Assembly: GCA_026874595.1 (NCBI GenBank)
Contig: CM049309.1
Span: 69,052,926-69,116,925 of the forward strand
DNA from: Sipunculus nudus
Taxonomy: Eukaryota; Annelida; Sipuncula; Golfingiida; Sipunculidae
Reading direction: 5' to 3'
Length of the DNA: 64,000 bases
Part shown: positions 22,186-33,221 of the stretch, piece by piece
How the letters are laid out: every line of letters starts with the position of its first letter
Position numbering within the stretch: the first letter of the stretch is position 1
Program-made: the position numbers and the translations under genes
Notes under the pieces: generated by a model
Databases searched by the model: none
Told to the model about the DNA's origin: nothing
What the model saw: only the letters and a program-made list of their open reading frames with translations

Positions 22186-23430
22186 TTCTACAAAACCGTA
22201 ACTTTAGGCCAGATTTTAATTTTTTGTTGCTTACCAGCCTCTTGTCTCGAAATCTATATAGTTCATTTCTTTTGGTTTCAGTTAATTGTGTCGATATGTC
22301 AATGTGATGACGATTGACCGGACGGTAGGTTCCTGGGAGTTTTAGCAGCCATCGATTAGAGCAACATATACCAGAGCTGGTTCCCTACCACGTTTCGTCA
22401 GGAAATATATATTATTACCTGCATGTAGTATATATGAGCAGGGTACAGCTCTACAGACCTAATATATTTTTTTTACAATTGCTGGCTACAGTTTTCATCT
22501 GAGCATTTAGACTCATCCATTTCTTGTTTCAAAGTTCGTATTTATAATTTAATGCAATCAAACATATAACAGAATTGTTTCAAACTTCTTTTTTTTTTCT
22601 TTTTTTTTCCATTCTCCAAAAATCTTCGTAAACCAAAATTTAAAATGTCTGGTCTGGGTCGACATGCTTTGATGTAAGTTTTAAGTGGATAAATAAAGAA
22701 ACAATATAAATGCATATCGTCCTTTTCATTTCTAAAAAACTGTGCAAATGTTCTCTCTTTCCCCATAATCTAAGTTGGTGTTTGTCTTATTACTATAATC
22801 TGTTCTAATAACCTATGACTTGGTGTTAGGAAATTATTTCAAGTAGAAAGTTCATCGTAATAAAAGGTATTTTACTAGGAAAAATCGAGAAATATTGGGG
22901 GGGTCTGATTCAAGATTTATGTCAAGGAGGATCAATATTATTATATTTTTGGGAAGCCCGGGGGTATGCATCAACACATACCCCTGGATCCATTACTGGG
23001 AATACCTGTTTTTTTACAATATTTTTTAGAAGTCAAATGAATTCAAAATCTCTGTATTGGCTACTCATGCAGGAGCAAATACATTTTGTAAGATCAAGGT
23101 AAAGAATGAAAAATGACAACACTGAGATTTCTCTAATGCTATATTAGATTTTCATTATATTTCTGTAAAATGCTAAGAATAGTAACCTATTCAGAAAATT
23201 ATCCCGAATAAAAAGAATTGAAATAGACTTTTGTTCCATTTGACAGCATTTCCTAGAAAACTAAATCTGGTGGTGATGACCTAATGGCGCATAAAAGATT
23301 TATAAATAAATTCGAAAAAATGTAAATTAATTTACTGACTTTTTTCTCGTGTATCCTCATTATTTCCTTGGCTCATCACATTAAAACGGCTACCTTTAGT
23401 TGATGGCGATTTTATAGTGCTAATAGGACA
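22186..23430. other. Spacer between genes A and B
   Basis: AT-rich spacer with T and A runs near 22587-22610. No coding exon was recognised. Confidence 0.5.

Positions 23431-23490
<60 letters not shown>
23431..23490. repeat. (TA)n microsatellite
   Basis: About 30 TA/AT units, about 300 bp upstream of gene B. Confidence 0.95.
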
Positions 23491-23492
<2 letters not shown>

Positions 23493-23728
23493 GGAGAGAG
23501 AGAAACAGGCAGACAGACTGAAAAGAAAGAAAGAAAGAGTAGCATAGCAGTTTCAGTAAAGACAATCTCATCATTGTACCATCCTTATCTCTCAACGGGC
23601 GTACCTGTATAAAAATAATATACACCCTTGCTTTCAGGACCCGAAACAGCTGTTCTTTCCACTTTTTATCGGTTTCTTATCAGTATCGTCCGGTTTTTTA
23701 TACATACACCTGTGAATATAGACCAAGA

Positions 23729-23737
23729 ATATAAAGA
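23729..23737 (+). promoter_or_regulatory. Possible TATA box of gene B
   Basis: AATATAAAG about 60-68 bp upstream of the gene B ATG, at a position comparable to the TATA box of gene A. A second TATAAA-like string at 23781 is too close to the ATG to be the core promoter. Confidence 0.35.
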
Positions 23738-23796
23738 AATTGTAGCTTGTTCAGTTGAAAGGCCTGCTGTTTTTCGCATGATATAAAGGACAAACT

Positions 23797-24129
23797 ATGT
23801 TGAAGTTAGACGTATTTCTCTGTCTGGTCCTGTGCGTAAACCACCTGATCCCCTCCACACTAGGACAGGATGATGAAGAAATCAGAACACGAATCAGAGA
23901 TTGGGTGGCCAACTCAATGTCGTGCCGAAGGAACCCAGGTTTGAGCCTGGCGGTCGTCAGAGGAGGGGAGGTGATTATGACTGAGGGGTTTGGTCAACAC
24001 GATCTAAGTTTAGACCTGTCCGACCCCAGAGCAAACGTCACTGACAAGGTTTTGTTTGGCATCCTGCGGTAAAGCCATGACCTCAACGCTCATGGCTAAA
24101 CTGATCGCGGATAATGAGGCAAACAACAG
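23797..24129 (+). pseudogene. Gene B exon 1, frameshifted
   Basis: Signal peptide LKLDVFLCLVLCVNHLIPST then LGQDDEEI. The reading frame breaks at 24045/24046. The donor CAACAG|GTATGG is intact and homologous to that of gene A. Confidence 0.8.
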
Positions 24130-27100
24130 GTATGGCTATAACCGTTATAAACGTGGGAGTTGCCCTCTTAAAGGGGATAGCCAGAAAACGGTGATCCTAT
24201 TGCACACAATTTGTTTTGTTTATATTCACCTGTTTAGAACATGTGGTGGGCTCGCTAAAATAATCAAGACACATTCAATAAAGACGTTTCGTCATAGAAA
24301 TTACCTACAATTCGTTAAATATACATAGAACAAGTCGGAAATCTCATAAAATGTATTTGAATAGCTGGTTTTAACTAATTGTATCCGCCAAAACAGAGTT
24401 TTTGAATGTTTTTCCATCTTTGGTAAATTTCTTGTATATGAGACTGGTGGCGCCAGCTACAATCAAGTATTTGTGAAATACTTTCAGGCATTTATCTCAG
24501 GAGTGGATTGATTTAATCACCTAAAATTTGCATGTGCATCGAGCTTGGAATCATTTATGTTATATTATCCCACTTACAGTCGATTTCATCTTGCGACCAT
24601 CCGTAGGTGAAAATCACATATATCTCAGGAGTCATTCAATGTAACAGCCTAAAATGTTGCAGGCCCATAGATCTAGGATGAAATTATATTGTACACATGA
24701 CAGGTGGTGCTACTTATTTCTTTAGTTTCTTCCGTATATAATAACTGCTGGGAAGACTTTAATCATACCGTCCTATGAGCTTGTTTATCAACAATCTATC
24801 AAGAAACTCATTACAAATGATGACAAAAAACAGGGGTTAAAACATGTAACCGAAAGTTTCCGCATATGTGCGGACGCTGATAGGACAATTGTATAATGTG
24901 ATTGGATTACGCCCGGTGGCCATTTTAGCATCCCCGTTCATGTTATAAATACGTGGAAATCAACAAAAGCTCTGTGTACCGAGGGATCGGCATTTTTGGC
25001 TTATTTTATAAAAGGTTCAACAGTTTATCTTTAGTTAATAGACGTCTGTTATCAGAACAGGTACATTTAACTAATTGTTTTATGATTTTTATATGCTATA
25101 TCATCGATTTTAAGTTGCCTCTGCCCATCAACTTGCGCGTCTAGTGGCTTTCCCTCATAATGTTACTTTAAGGGCGGAAACAAATTGCAATGCAAAATTT
25201 GAGATTCAGGGTATATAATTCAATTGTGTCTCTAGCAGCAATCGAAACGTTTGATAACGCAGTAGAGCAAGATCAAGGATGTCAATGTAGGGGAAGGGCG
25301 GTGATATATACCCTCCCCCTTTTTTTTTTTAGCAAGGGGTAGTGAATGTAATCATCCCCCCCCCCCTGTTCAGGATAAAAGCTGTATATTTGAAATAAAA
25401 TACAGTCCAACCTGTCTGAACGACAACCTGTGAAATGCGGGCAACTGGCTATTACGACCACTGGATATCATTCCCTTTCGAAATTCCGTTTTATTATCTA
25501 TAGATAAAACCTGTGAAATACGACCACCTGACTCTTACGGATTACGGGCAGTTGTTCCCGACCAAAGTGATATATCGACCTGTCTAATGCAGGCAATCAT
25601 CGAGCTTCTCACTGTCAAGCGCTGACCGGTTGATTGACCATATGTGAAGTTGCGGTGACATGCACCCCTGTTTGTTTTACTGGTGGTCGTTGGGAGGACC
25701 CTAGGCCGACCCTTGGCCCAGAGCCCTAGCTAGGCCATGTGAATGGCTCAGACGCCAAACATGAATGGAGGTCCCCCGAACTTTGACCTGTGCCCCCATG
25801 GTTTGTCTTTGATCTATTCAGTGTGTCATAAAAGGCGTTATTACAAAGAGTGGATTATCTATGATGCTCCTATGAAACAAGTGATGTTAGTTACCAGTTA
25901 CGTCAGCAAACAATTTTGAGTCGTTCATATTGGGGTTTGTAGTTGACAACGCAGTTTTTTTTATATAACGCGGGTTTATTGAAAGCGCATAGTTTTTTAA
26001 AAAAATGTTCCACGAGAGAAACAAGCAGCTGCTCCCTGGCTGTGAACGTGGCCTCCACCGCGCATTTCTGGCAACTATAATCGCTCTAAGATCTGATATG
26101 GCGTGTCGTCACTGTAACCGTGGTCACCAATTCGGGTACATGTGTGCTCCTATTTCTTCTGTCACCAAAACCAGTGCTCGTGCGCTCGTAGGAGAAAAAC
26201 GACGATTTAATCAACGTTTGATGGTCAAAAACTAAAGGTTTAATCCAAATTTGGCGGAAACACGTGGTGATCATTCATTTTCGGTGGTTACAACGGCTGT
26301 AAATAATGAGAGCATAACAGAAACTATCGAAACGGAGTCGTTCAAACGTGTAAACGTGGCAGGCCTACTAATATGCATAATTCCGTCATACTTGTCATTG
26401 AAATGTGTGCAGTTCCTAAATTTTCAAACCTGTCTAATACGACCACCTATCTATTACGACCACTTGTTCCCAGTCCCTTGGGTGGTCGCATTAGACAGGT
26501 TCGACTGTAAATGAATGATAACAATTATAGACTTTAGTCCAATTACACCATGGAATGCTAATTACCTGATAAGAAGGTGTGACTTCGGATAACACAGGGG
26601 CAATAAAATTAGGAGGCCGAGGAGGTGTGAAGTTGGGCACTGAGCCAAATGACCGCGATAGTAGTCAAAGCATGGCTCCGGTGGACTAGTCTCATAGCGT
26701 CTACGTTGACGCCAGCATAAAGCTAACAACTGATTTAAATAAAGATCTATATTTAATGTAAATGATGAACTTAAAAAAATGTGTATGTTGGCGCGAATGC
26801 TAAATCGGGAAGATTCAAATGACTGAGAGGCACTGACAAATATAAGCCTATACCATTTATGTAATATTATGATATACACAGAGTATGGTAACAGATCTAT
26901 AATGGTTAGAACAGGTGATCTGTAAGTGTAATACGGCTAGCCGCGTGAGTTCGAACCTACGCAAGGTAGATTTTTTTACAAACATGTAGTTTTAGTGTTC
27001 AAACATACATTTATAATGAACACAGCGATTCTACCAATCAATATAATATATAAAATATAATTTTACATTTCACAAGCAATTTTGAAACATAGTCATATAC

Positions 27101-27974
27101 ACTTTATATATACCGACATGCTTGAGCCTTGACGACCTCGTCATTGTCACAGTCACACGAAACACGGAGATTATTTCAGTTTTGCAATTTACGAGCATTT
27201 GTTTGTTAAATTACTAATATATGCATATATCTATATATAAGTAAATAAGGAACAAGAAATAAGCCGAAAAAATCATTTGCAGCCGCGTTCTGATTACACT
27301 GCCGATCTGTGTGTCAATCATGCGGCACGCGCCCTTTGTTGTTGATTGCGCAATACCCTGTCCTCGCGGGGCAATAAACCTGAACGACCTCACGCCTCGC
27401 TATCTTGAGTTAACACCTAAGGTGCGATCTATCACACGTCGGTCTCCCAACCGGGTCTGTCGTAAATAAGGGACCAAACATGTTCTAATATAAAACTAGC
27501 TACATATTTTTACGATCCTCCTCTTCGTTTGATTCAAAGTAGTATTCTTACAAGGAATCGACTTCAAACTGAAGCGCGTCATAAAGTTATTTCACGGCAA
27601 TGGACCGGAGCCGTGGATATTGTCACCATCTACACATCTTTCCTGCTTTCGAATGATGCAGCGCACTGTTGAATAACAAATAATTCATTTTCATACTGCG
27701 AGACTATTTTATAAATGGTCTACTTCTCATCTGCAAAGAATTTATTGATAAATTTATGAGAATTCCTGCTGAAAATGGCTTATAAATAAATGATGTGTAT
27801 ATACGTGCTTAGCACTGGGGGAATCATAATGAATGACGGGTATACACGTCATTGGCAGCGAATGTGTTAAAGCTTCTTTTCTGCATCACGTTTCATTTGA
27901 TGTTCATATATGTGTTCTTCACATAACTGTTCTTGTGTTTAAAATTGCGCCCAATCTTCATTACTGTTATTTAG
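24130..27974 (+). other. Gene B intron 1
   Basis: A 3.8-kb intron carrying poly-T/poly-C runs near 25320-25368 and a 1.1-kb pogo-like element at 25403-26507. The acceptor is TGTTATTTAG. Confidence 0.55.
25403..26507. mobile_element. pogo/mariner-like non-autonomous DNA transposon, about 1.1 kb
   Basis: Terminal inverted repeats CAGTCCAACCTGTCTGAA (left) and CAGTCGAACCTGTCTAAT (right, reverse complement) are flanked on both sides by TA, the target duplication of Tc1/mariner-pogo elements. GACCACCT-type words sit just inside the ends. No transposase is evident; the 76-residue ORF at 26005 is unrecognised. Confidence 0.65.
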
Positions 27975-28166
27975 TTTCCCTTTCCCTGTGAACTGGAACA
28001 CACGCGTGTCAGACATAATGGGACCAGATTGGTTCCTTGGCGACATCTACCGGACAACACAGACAAACATCCGAGATCTTCTGTCCCATAAGTCTGGGTT
28101 CCCGTACTATGGCGGGGCTTGGGAAATCGGTCTGGATACCACACCGAGCAAACAGGACTATTGCAG
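27975..28166 (+). CDS. Gene B exon 2
   Basis: Encodes FPFPVNWNTRVSDIMGPDWF, IRDLLSHKSGFPYYGG and SKQDYC. No stops. 192 nt as in gene A. Donor GTGAGC. Confidence 0.85.
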
Positions 28167-28710
28167 GTGAGCACTTCCTCCATAACAACTAATATAAGGC
28201 AGCAACGGCAAATCACATCTAGGGTTAAGTGAGAATTCTCGAGTTAAGATGAGGCATATGTGTACTCCCGTTAACATAATATCATCATATAATACATCCG
28301 GCTGTAGAACTCTTATAACGTCTAACTTTGAAAGCCGAGTCCTTATCCTGGAAAAATACAGCATTTCTATATTTTGCCACACAAATCTTGATATTTTGTT
28401 GATAAACGGTTGTCAGCACTTTTGTGAGCTGTCTCCGCTTTGTAGAGTGGCCATTTAACAAGAAATGTGAAATTTATTTAAAAGCACAATCTATTTGACA
28501 CTGTCCGTATACATGACGGCTGGCTGTACATGTATCAGTTTTCATCCTAATTTCTATGTTATTTAGCGGTGTTAGTCTATCTCAGTATAGTTGCAAAAAT
28601 AATAGATGAAAGATGACGCCTTTCTGTAGACTAACGTACTTTAATAATCCGAGCGTTCCTTAATCAGGTATATGATAAGTAGACCTTATAATTGGAAATA
28701 TATATATATA

Positions 28711-28895
28711 CAGTGAAACCTCGTTGTGTCGAACTCGCTTAAGTCGAATACCCCGCTTATGTCGAAGTTACGGACTCGATATTCCGGACAATTCTAGTTA
28801 AATTATAACCAAATTAAAACCCGCTTGTGTCGAACCTCGGATGTGTCGAAGTTTTCTTAGGGTCCATTCGACTTCGACACAACGAGGTTTCACTG
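28711..28895. mobile_element. 185-bp pogo-like MITE
   Basis: Ends CAGTGAAACCTCGTTGTGTC and, inverted, GACACAACGAGGTTTCACTG, matching over at least 24 bp and flanked by TA. The interior repeats TGTCGAA-type words. In intron 2 of gene B. Confidence 0.8.
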
Positions 28896-28910
28896 TATAT
28901 GAACAGGGGA

Positions 28911-29143
28911 CCTGGACAGCTGAGTGGTAAAACGCTCGGCCTTCTCCGCTGGCGACCCGGGTTCGATTCCCGGCTTGGCTATGAGAATGGGTTGTAGTTG
29001 CCCGTCCAAGGTCGGTGGTTTTCTCTGGGTCCTCCGGTTTCCAACACCCTTACCAACTACCGATGGCCATTATCCGAGCCATGGAGAGTGCCTCGTATTA
29101 GTTATTATAACTTGTTGTACAATCCATGTAAAATAAATAAAGT
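28911..29143 (+). mobile_element. tRNA-derived SINE
   Basis: The head resembles a tRNA: A-box-like CAGCTGAGTGGTAAAACGCT at about 28916 and B box GGTTCGATTCC at about 28960, separated by normal tRNA spacing. A body with GGTTTTCTCTGGGTCCTCCG, a tail GTACAATCCATGTAAAATAA and a final AATAAAG follow. A truncated minus-strand copy of the same tail lies at 36787-36883. Confidence 0.75.
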
Positions 29144-29345
29144 TTACATTATATATGAACAGGACATTAGACGGACATTAACAGTCAAATAATGCTAAAT
29201 GGTGTACTAACTGACATGGCTGTTATGTTCTGCATGTATATATGAATGTGATTCCAGGTTGAATAAAGGATCATCATTATAATTAACATATGTATAGACC
29301 TGATTTTTTTCTTCCTAAGATGATTGTTTCCTTTCTTCTGAGTAG

Positions 29346-29446
29346 CCGTATGAGTTTGATGGAGCAGGTATACGAGTATCGGGAGTGGTTCACCTACAGC
29401 GACCTCATGTATACACTGGCCTCCTGTGTCGCTGAGAGGATCGGAG
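29346..29446 (+). CDS. Gene B exon 3 (Y-S-D motif)
   Basis: Encodes RMSLMEQVYEYREWFTYSDL then MYTLASCVAERIG. 101 nt. Acceptor TGAGTAG, donor GTGAGT. The Y-S-D variant is shared with gene A, so it predates the duplication. Confidence 0.85.
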
Positions 29447-29692
29447 GTGAGTCAACAAATAAGGACGATTTAAAAAACACCATATCTTACAAGAAAGTTT
29501 ATCCCCTACTTCATCTGACCAGATTCACTGATTCAATTTGGCGTCAAGTTTCGAAAGTAAAGATTCTTGGTTATTTGCCATTTTTCAAGGTGGATGCCGG
29601 TGACATGGAGGATTTCCCAAGATTCTGTCCGTGAGGCCAGTTTCCTGAAACGTGTACCTAAAAATATTAATAAAGTGTGTGTATTTTTCCAG

Positions 29693-29858
29693 GGGATGAT
29701 TTCCTTCAACTGTTCCATGACCGTTTGTTTGGGCCACTCGGTATGACCGGAACCGTATTTCCCCAGGACGACAACAACTGGGATGATGACTTTGCTCTGC
29801 AATATGTCTGGCACGAAGATGAAAATGCCATCAAACCTGTCTCTATGAGGCTTGTTGA
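29693..29858 (+). CDS. Gene B exon 4
   Basis: Encodes DDFLQLFHDRLFGPLGMTGT and VFPQDDNNWDDDF. About 95% identical to gene A at the DNA level, including most silent sites and the donor GTGAGTGAAATC. This is far more similar than the surrounding introns. Confidence 0.87.
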
Positions 29859-30392
29859 GTGAGTGAAATCCCTTTATTTAATATCTTCCTATAATCATAG
29901 CTCTTATGCACCGCTACGCTTTTGGACACCTTGCTTCATCGAGCCGATCTGGCGTCCTATACGTGAATAATGAACAAGGCAATTGAACCAATCAAATGAC
30001 TCGGGTACACTTCCTCTACGCGGCTGTCGTAACATATATGTTGTTTCTTTTAGATCAAATATTTAGCATTACCAGAAGTGCATCGAGAATCTGACCAATC
30101 AAATTTAGACGTGTTGACCTGGAGTATGTGTCTTTTTCAGACGGCGTGTGAAACTTTATTGTTTACATTGGTTCGTTGGAATTGATTGGCAGTTGTGTTT
30201 TTTGCCCGAACACATGCAGGCTTTTTCATGAAATAGATGAAGCAAGGTCTTGTGTGAAAGAAATCTTGTTAATTTGTACTTTAAGTACTTAATCGGTGAG
30301 TTATGCATTGCAGGGTTTGGTTCACGGTTGTAGTCAATGAAGCGTTATAATTGTTTTAAAATTGTGTTCATATAACTCTCAATTTAATCTAG

Positions 30393-30637
30393 GAATTATC
30401 ACCCCGGGGAGTCCGGGGGTGGTCACTGGAGTAACGCACGGGACATGGCCACGTGGATGCAGTTCATTCTAAACAGAGGTCGTCATGGTGATGATCAGCT
30501 GATCCCTGAGTATTTGATTGACAATACACAACAGCCCCAGTCAGCACCTTGGGACTCTGAGCGCAAAAGACCACACTGGCCCTACGCTGAATCAAGCGCC
30601 GCTTATGGCAAGGGATGGTACATTGGAGATTACCAAG
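30393..30637 (+). CDS. Gene B exon 5
   Basis: Encodes NYHPGESGGGHWSNARDMAT and WMQFILNRGRHGDD, ending YGKGWYIGDYQ. 245 nt as in gene A. Donor GTACGT. Confidence 0.85.
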
Positions 30638-30956
30638 GTACGTCCGAGGCATTTAAATTTTAAACCACGTTTTTATGCGGATTTCTTAATATCCTTCTGT
30701 ATTCCTCTACCGTGCTACAGGTCGATTCTCATAAACGTCATGACATGACGGACTCTGGTTTCCCGCCTTTTCTTGTGTCCGATCTCATCGGCTAAGTGCC
30801 TCGAACTTCTTCCATACAAATACCAGACTACCAGAATACCAGGGTTTGGACCCACGTAATGACGAAGCTACCGCTGGACCATGGTTACGGACCGGCATTC
30901 AGCATTCACATGGAATTCTCGCGCTTCTTTTGGGACAGAAAGGGATTCCCCTAAGC

Positions 30957-31594
30957 CTTGGTCACAAACAAACTACGACTTTGACTGTCGTACGATTTCA
31001 GGGGGCTACGACAGATGGAACCTTCGTAGGTTTGGGAGAGTTTTTTTTTTTTAATAATTTCGTGGAAGCGTTCACGAAGCTTTATATTGGTGATGTATGT
31101 TGTACGACGGTCAGGAAAAATTGGTCAGGGCTGTATTAGTCTAATCGTACGCTATTCCTACGACAGTCGTATGAGGTCCCTACGACGGTCCTAACTGCTG
31201 TACGATAGAATCACAATCCTAAGACAAACCCATGACGGTCGCAGGAATGACCTACAACGGTAGAACATTCGTAGGACCGTCATAGGTAGAAAGTGCGGCA
31301 ATCGTTGGGCTGTCGTAGAGCCTCAGATAACCAAAAAGTCGTACGAAAGTCGTAGGTTTTATCGTAACATAGTCGTAAGGCAGCGTACGAGATCAGCCTG
31401 ACATAAAGAATAACCTACAATGCTGAAAAATAATTTGAACATGTTCAAAATTTTACGACAAGGGTCTGCGACAGTTTTTTTTCCCATCGCAAAACACCTG
31501 AATTTCGTACGACACACCCGTGACTATCCTAGAAATTTTCCCAACAGACTGTCATAGACCAGTCGTATATTTGTTGTGCGATGTATGTGACTTA
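30957..31594. mobile_element. TACGA-rich MITE-like element 1
   Basis: The interior is dense in TCGTA/TACGA on both strands. The ends resemble each other inverted: GGTCACAAACAAACTACGAC at the left and, reverse-complemented, GTCACATACATCGCACAACA then TATACGACT at the right. A T run near 31040. No ORF of note. Boundaries are approximate. Confidence 0.45.
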
Positions 31595-32101
31595 AGCCCA
31601 GCGCACACGTTACGAAATTTGGATACGATACGATTTTGTAATTTCCTATCGCAATGTCGTATCGTAAATACCCAAGATCCGTGTCGTATTACTACGTACA
31701 TTATACGAATGTCGTGAAAAAGGGGACGGGATAATTACTTCAAATACTGATGAGCAACATGGCTGCCAATGAAATTTTACATTGATGAAAATTGGCTCTA
31801 TGCGCTTCGTAGCCTGATTATTAGGTGGCGATGAAGAGAATCTACCGGACGGAAGAGATGGAGATTATTGGTATAGCTTTCACTCATGCGGCGGAATTAC
31901 GATTGCCAGTTACGATACGAAAATTTTGAACATGCTCGAAAAAATACGGTACGATACGAAGCCAAGATCGTAGGACGTCGTATCGGATCTCAACATACAC
32001 GTTGCGATAAGAAGCCAAGAAGCCAGGATTTCGTGTCGTATCTTGCTTCCTATCCAATCGTATTCAAATTTCGTAACGTGTGTGCTTGGCTTTAGGCTTA
32101 A
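31592..32101. mobile_element. 510-bp MITE with long terminal inverted repeats
   Basis: Left end TTAAGCCCAGCGCACACGTT then ACGAAATTTGGATACGAT. The right end reverse-complemented gives AAGCCAAGCACACACGTTAC then GAAATTTGAATACGAT. Inverted repeats are about 45 bp with few mismatches. TTAA occurs at both ends, which could be the target duplication of a piggyBac-type element, but this is not certain. Confidence 0.7.
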
Positions 32102-32509
32102 TATGTAATAGAAAATGGACTATGTATCAAGCTGCGTCAATATATCGCGTAAAATGTACGTCAGTGAAAATGTTTTCATCCTTCATGCTGCTGGATGATA
32201 CATCGCATTTTCTTCACAGTATTTTTTCCAATGGAATCTAAACAAGGAAATGTACCCAAAGGTATTTATACAGATCTGTCCAATGATCCGTAGGGTTAAC
32301 TCTCAATAGAGTGGCTTATGGCGCTATTCATGCAAACCATGGTCAGCGGTGCATATCCTTTAGCTATATTTGACAGAATAGAGTCGAGTCTTATCATACT
32401 GGTCCCCAAATCAGCTTTGAAACCTTTATCCCCGACACTTTTTGGCGTCTTATCTGTACCAATCGGCTTTGCTGATCACATCACTTCTGCTAGTTTTTTC
32501 TTTTCCAAG

Positions 32510-33189
32510 GTTACCGGCGATTCCAGCACGGAGGAAACTGGTATGGTTACAACGCCTATGTGACCCTGATTCCCGCGCTTGGTATCGGGATATACTCCAA
32601 TGTCAATGGTCCTATGTACAATAATGGTTATTACACCAACCCAGTGCTCCACTATTACGTCAGTGACCTCCTTCTGGGCCTGCAGCCCTGGCTAAATGAG
32701 AACACCGCCTGCACGTTCCCATCACCATGGTCGAGTCTAAAAGAGGCTGAATACGATCCTCATGGAAACGGCTACCAAAAAAGCGGTGTCCAAGTCCCGG
32801 AACCGGAAAAGGACATGAAAGCGTCCGTTAACCCGCCGGAGCAGGCCCCAAATTGGTACATTCCATACGAAGGCCAGTATGGCCACATGTTATTTGGAAA
32901 TTATACGGTATACCATAATCAAACCGATAATAAACTTCACTTCCGCAGTGGTCGCTTTGGATCAGGGTCTCTTGATCAGCAAGGTGAATATTTTTACCTG
33001 AACTACTACGGTCATTTGTGGTACGTGTATAAAACTGGGCCGGGCCGCGGTAATCCGTCCTACATTCAGTTTCAGCGGTTACAGGGTGGCTTCTATCAAG
33101 AGCTGGTCAACGTGGCTTACCAGGGGTCACGCCCCCCGGTATACACACGGGGCGTCCAGTGGGACGACTGGGACCTTGTTCGTCCTTAA
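32510..33189 (+). CDS. Gene B exon 6 (H-G-G box and C-terminal domain)
   Basis: 680 nt including TAA. Encodes YRRFQHGGNWYGYNAYVTLI, a linker longer than in gene A (PHGNGYQKSGVQVPEPEKD), then YEGQYGHMLFGNYTVYHNQ and PPVYTRGVQWDDWDL. The segment from about 32876 to 32945 is almost identical to gene A, including silent sites. Confidence 0.87.
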
Positions 33190-33215
33190 ATTCGGAGCAC
33201 TATTTATACTATATA

Positions 33216-33221
33216 AATAAA
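33216..33221 (+). terminator. Poly(A) signal of gene B
   Basis: AATAAA 27 bp after the stop codon. Confidence 0.55.

Larger units (their letters stand above)
30638..32509 (+). other. Gene B intron 5
   Basis: A 1.9-kb intron, most of it two adjacent TACGA-rich inverted-repeat elements. The acceptor is TTTTTTCTTTTCCAAG. Confidence 0.6.
23797..33189 (+). pseudogene. Gene B: tandem beta-lactamase-like paralogue with a frameshift at the active site
   Basis: The six exons match gene A one for one: 23797-24129, 27975-28166, 29346-29446, 29693-29858, 30393-30637 and 32510-33189. Lengths of exons 2-5 are identical to A. Exon 1 encodes a signal peptide and NPGLSLAVVRGGE. Then, after VTD, it lacks five bases present in gene A (between 24045 and 24046). 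The frame shifts and stops at TAA 24070-24072, just before the S-x-x-K codons, which survive in another frame (ASCGKAMTS, from 24056). Exons 2-6 have no stops and keep the Y-S-D and H-G-G boxes. With an intact exon 1 the product would be about 573 residues. It could be a young pseudogene, a segregating null allele or a sequencing error. The clean downstream exons favour a very recent or artefactual lesion. Confidence 0.75.

Noticed and set aside
26005-26235. 76-residue ORF with CRHCNRGHQFGYMC resembling a zinc knuckle
   Set aside because: Lies inside a non-autonomous DNA transposon; the cysteine spacing does not match a known zinc finger.
26898-26970. Possible tRNA or SINE head (TGGTTAGAACAGG ... 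GAGTTCGAACC)
   Set aside because: Arms do not pair well enough for a tRNA, and no SINE body or second copy was recognised.
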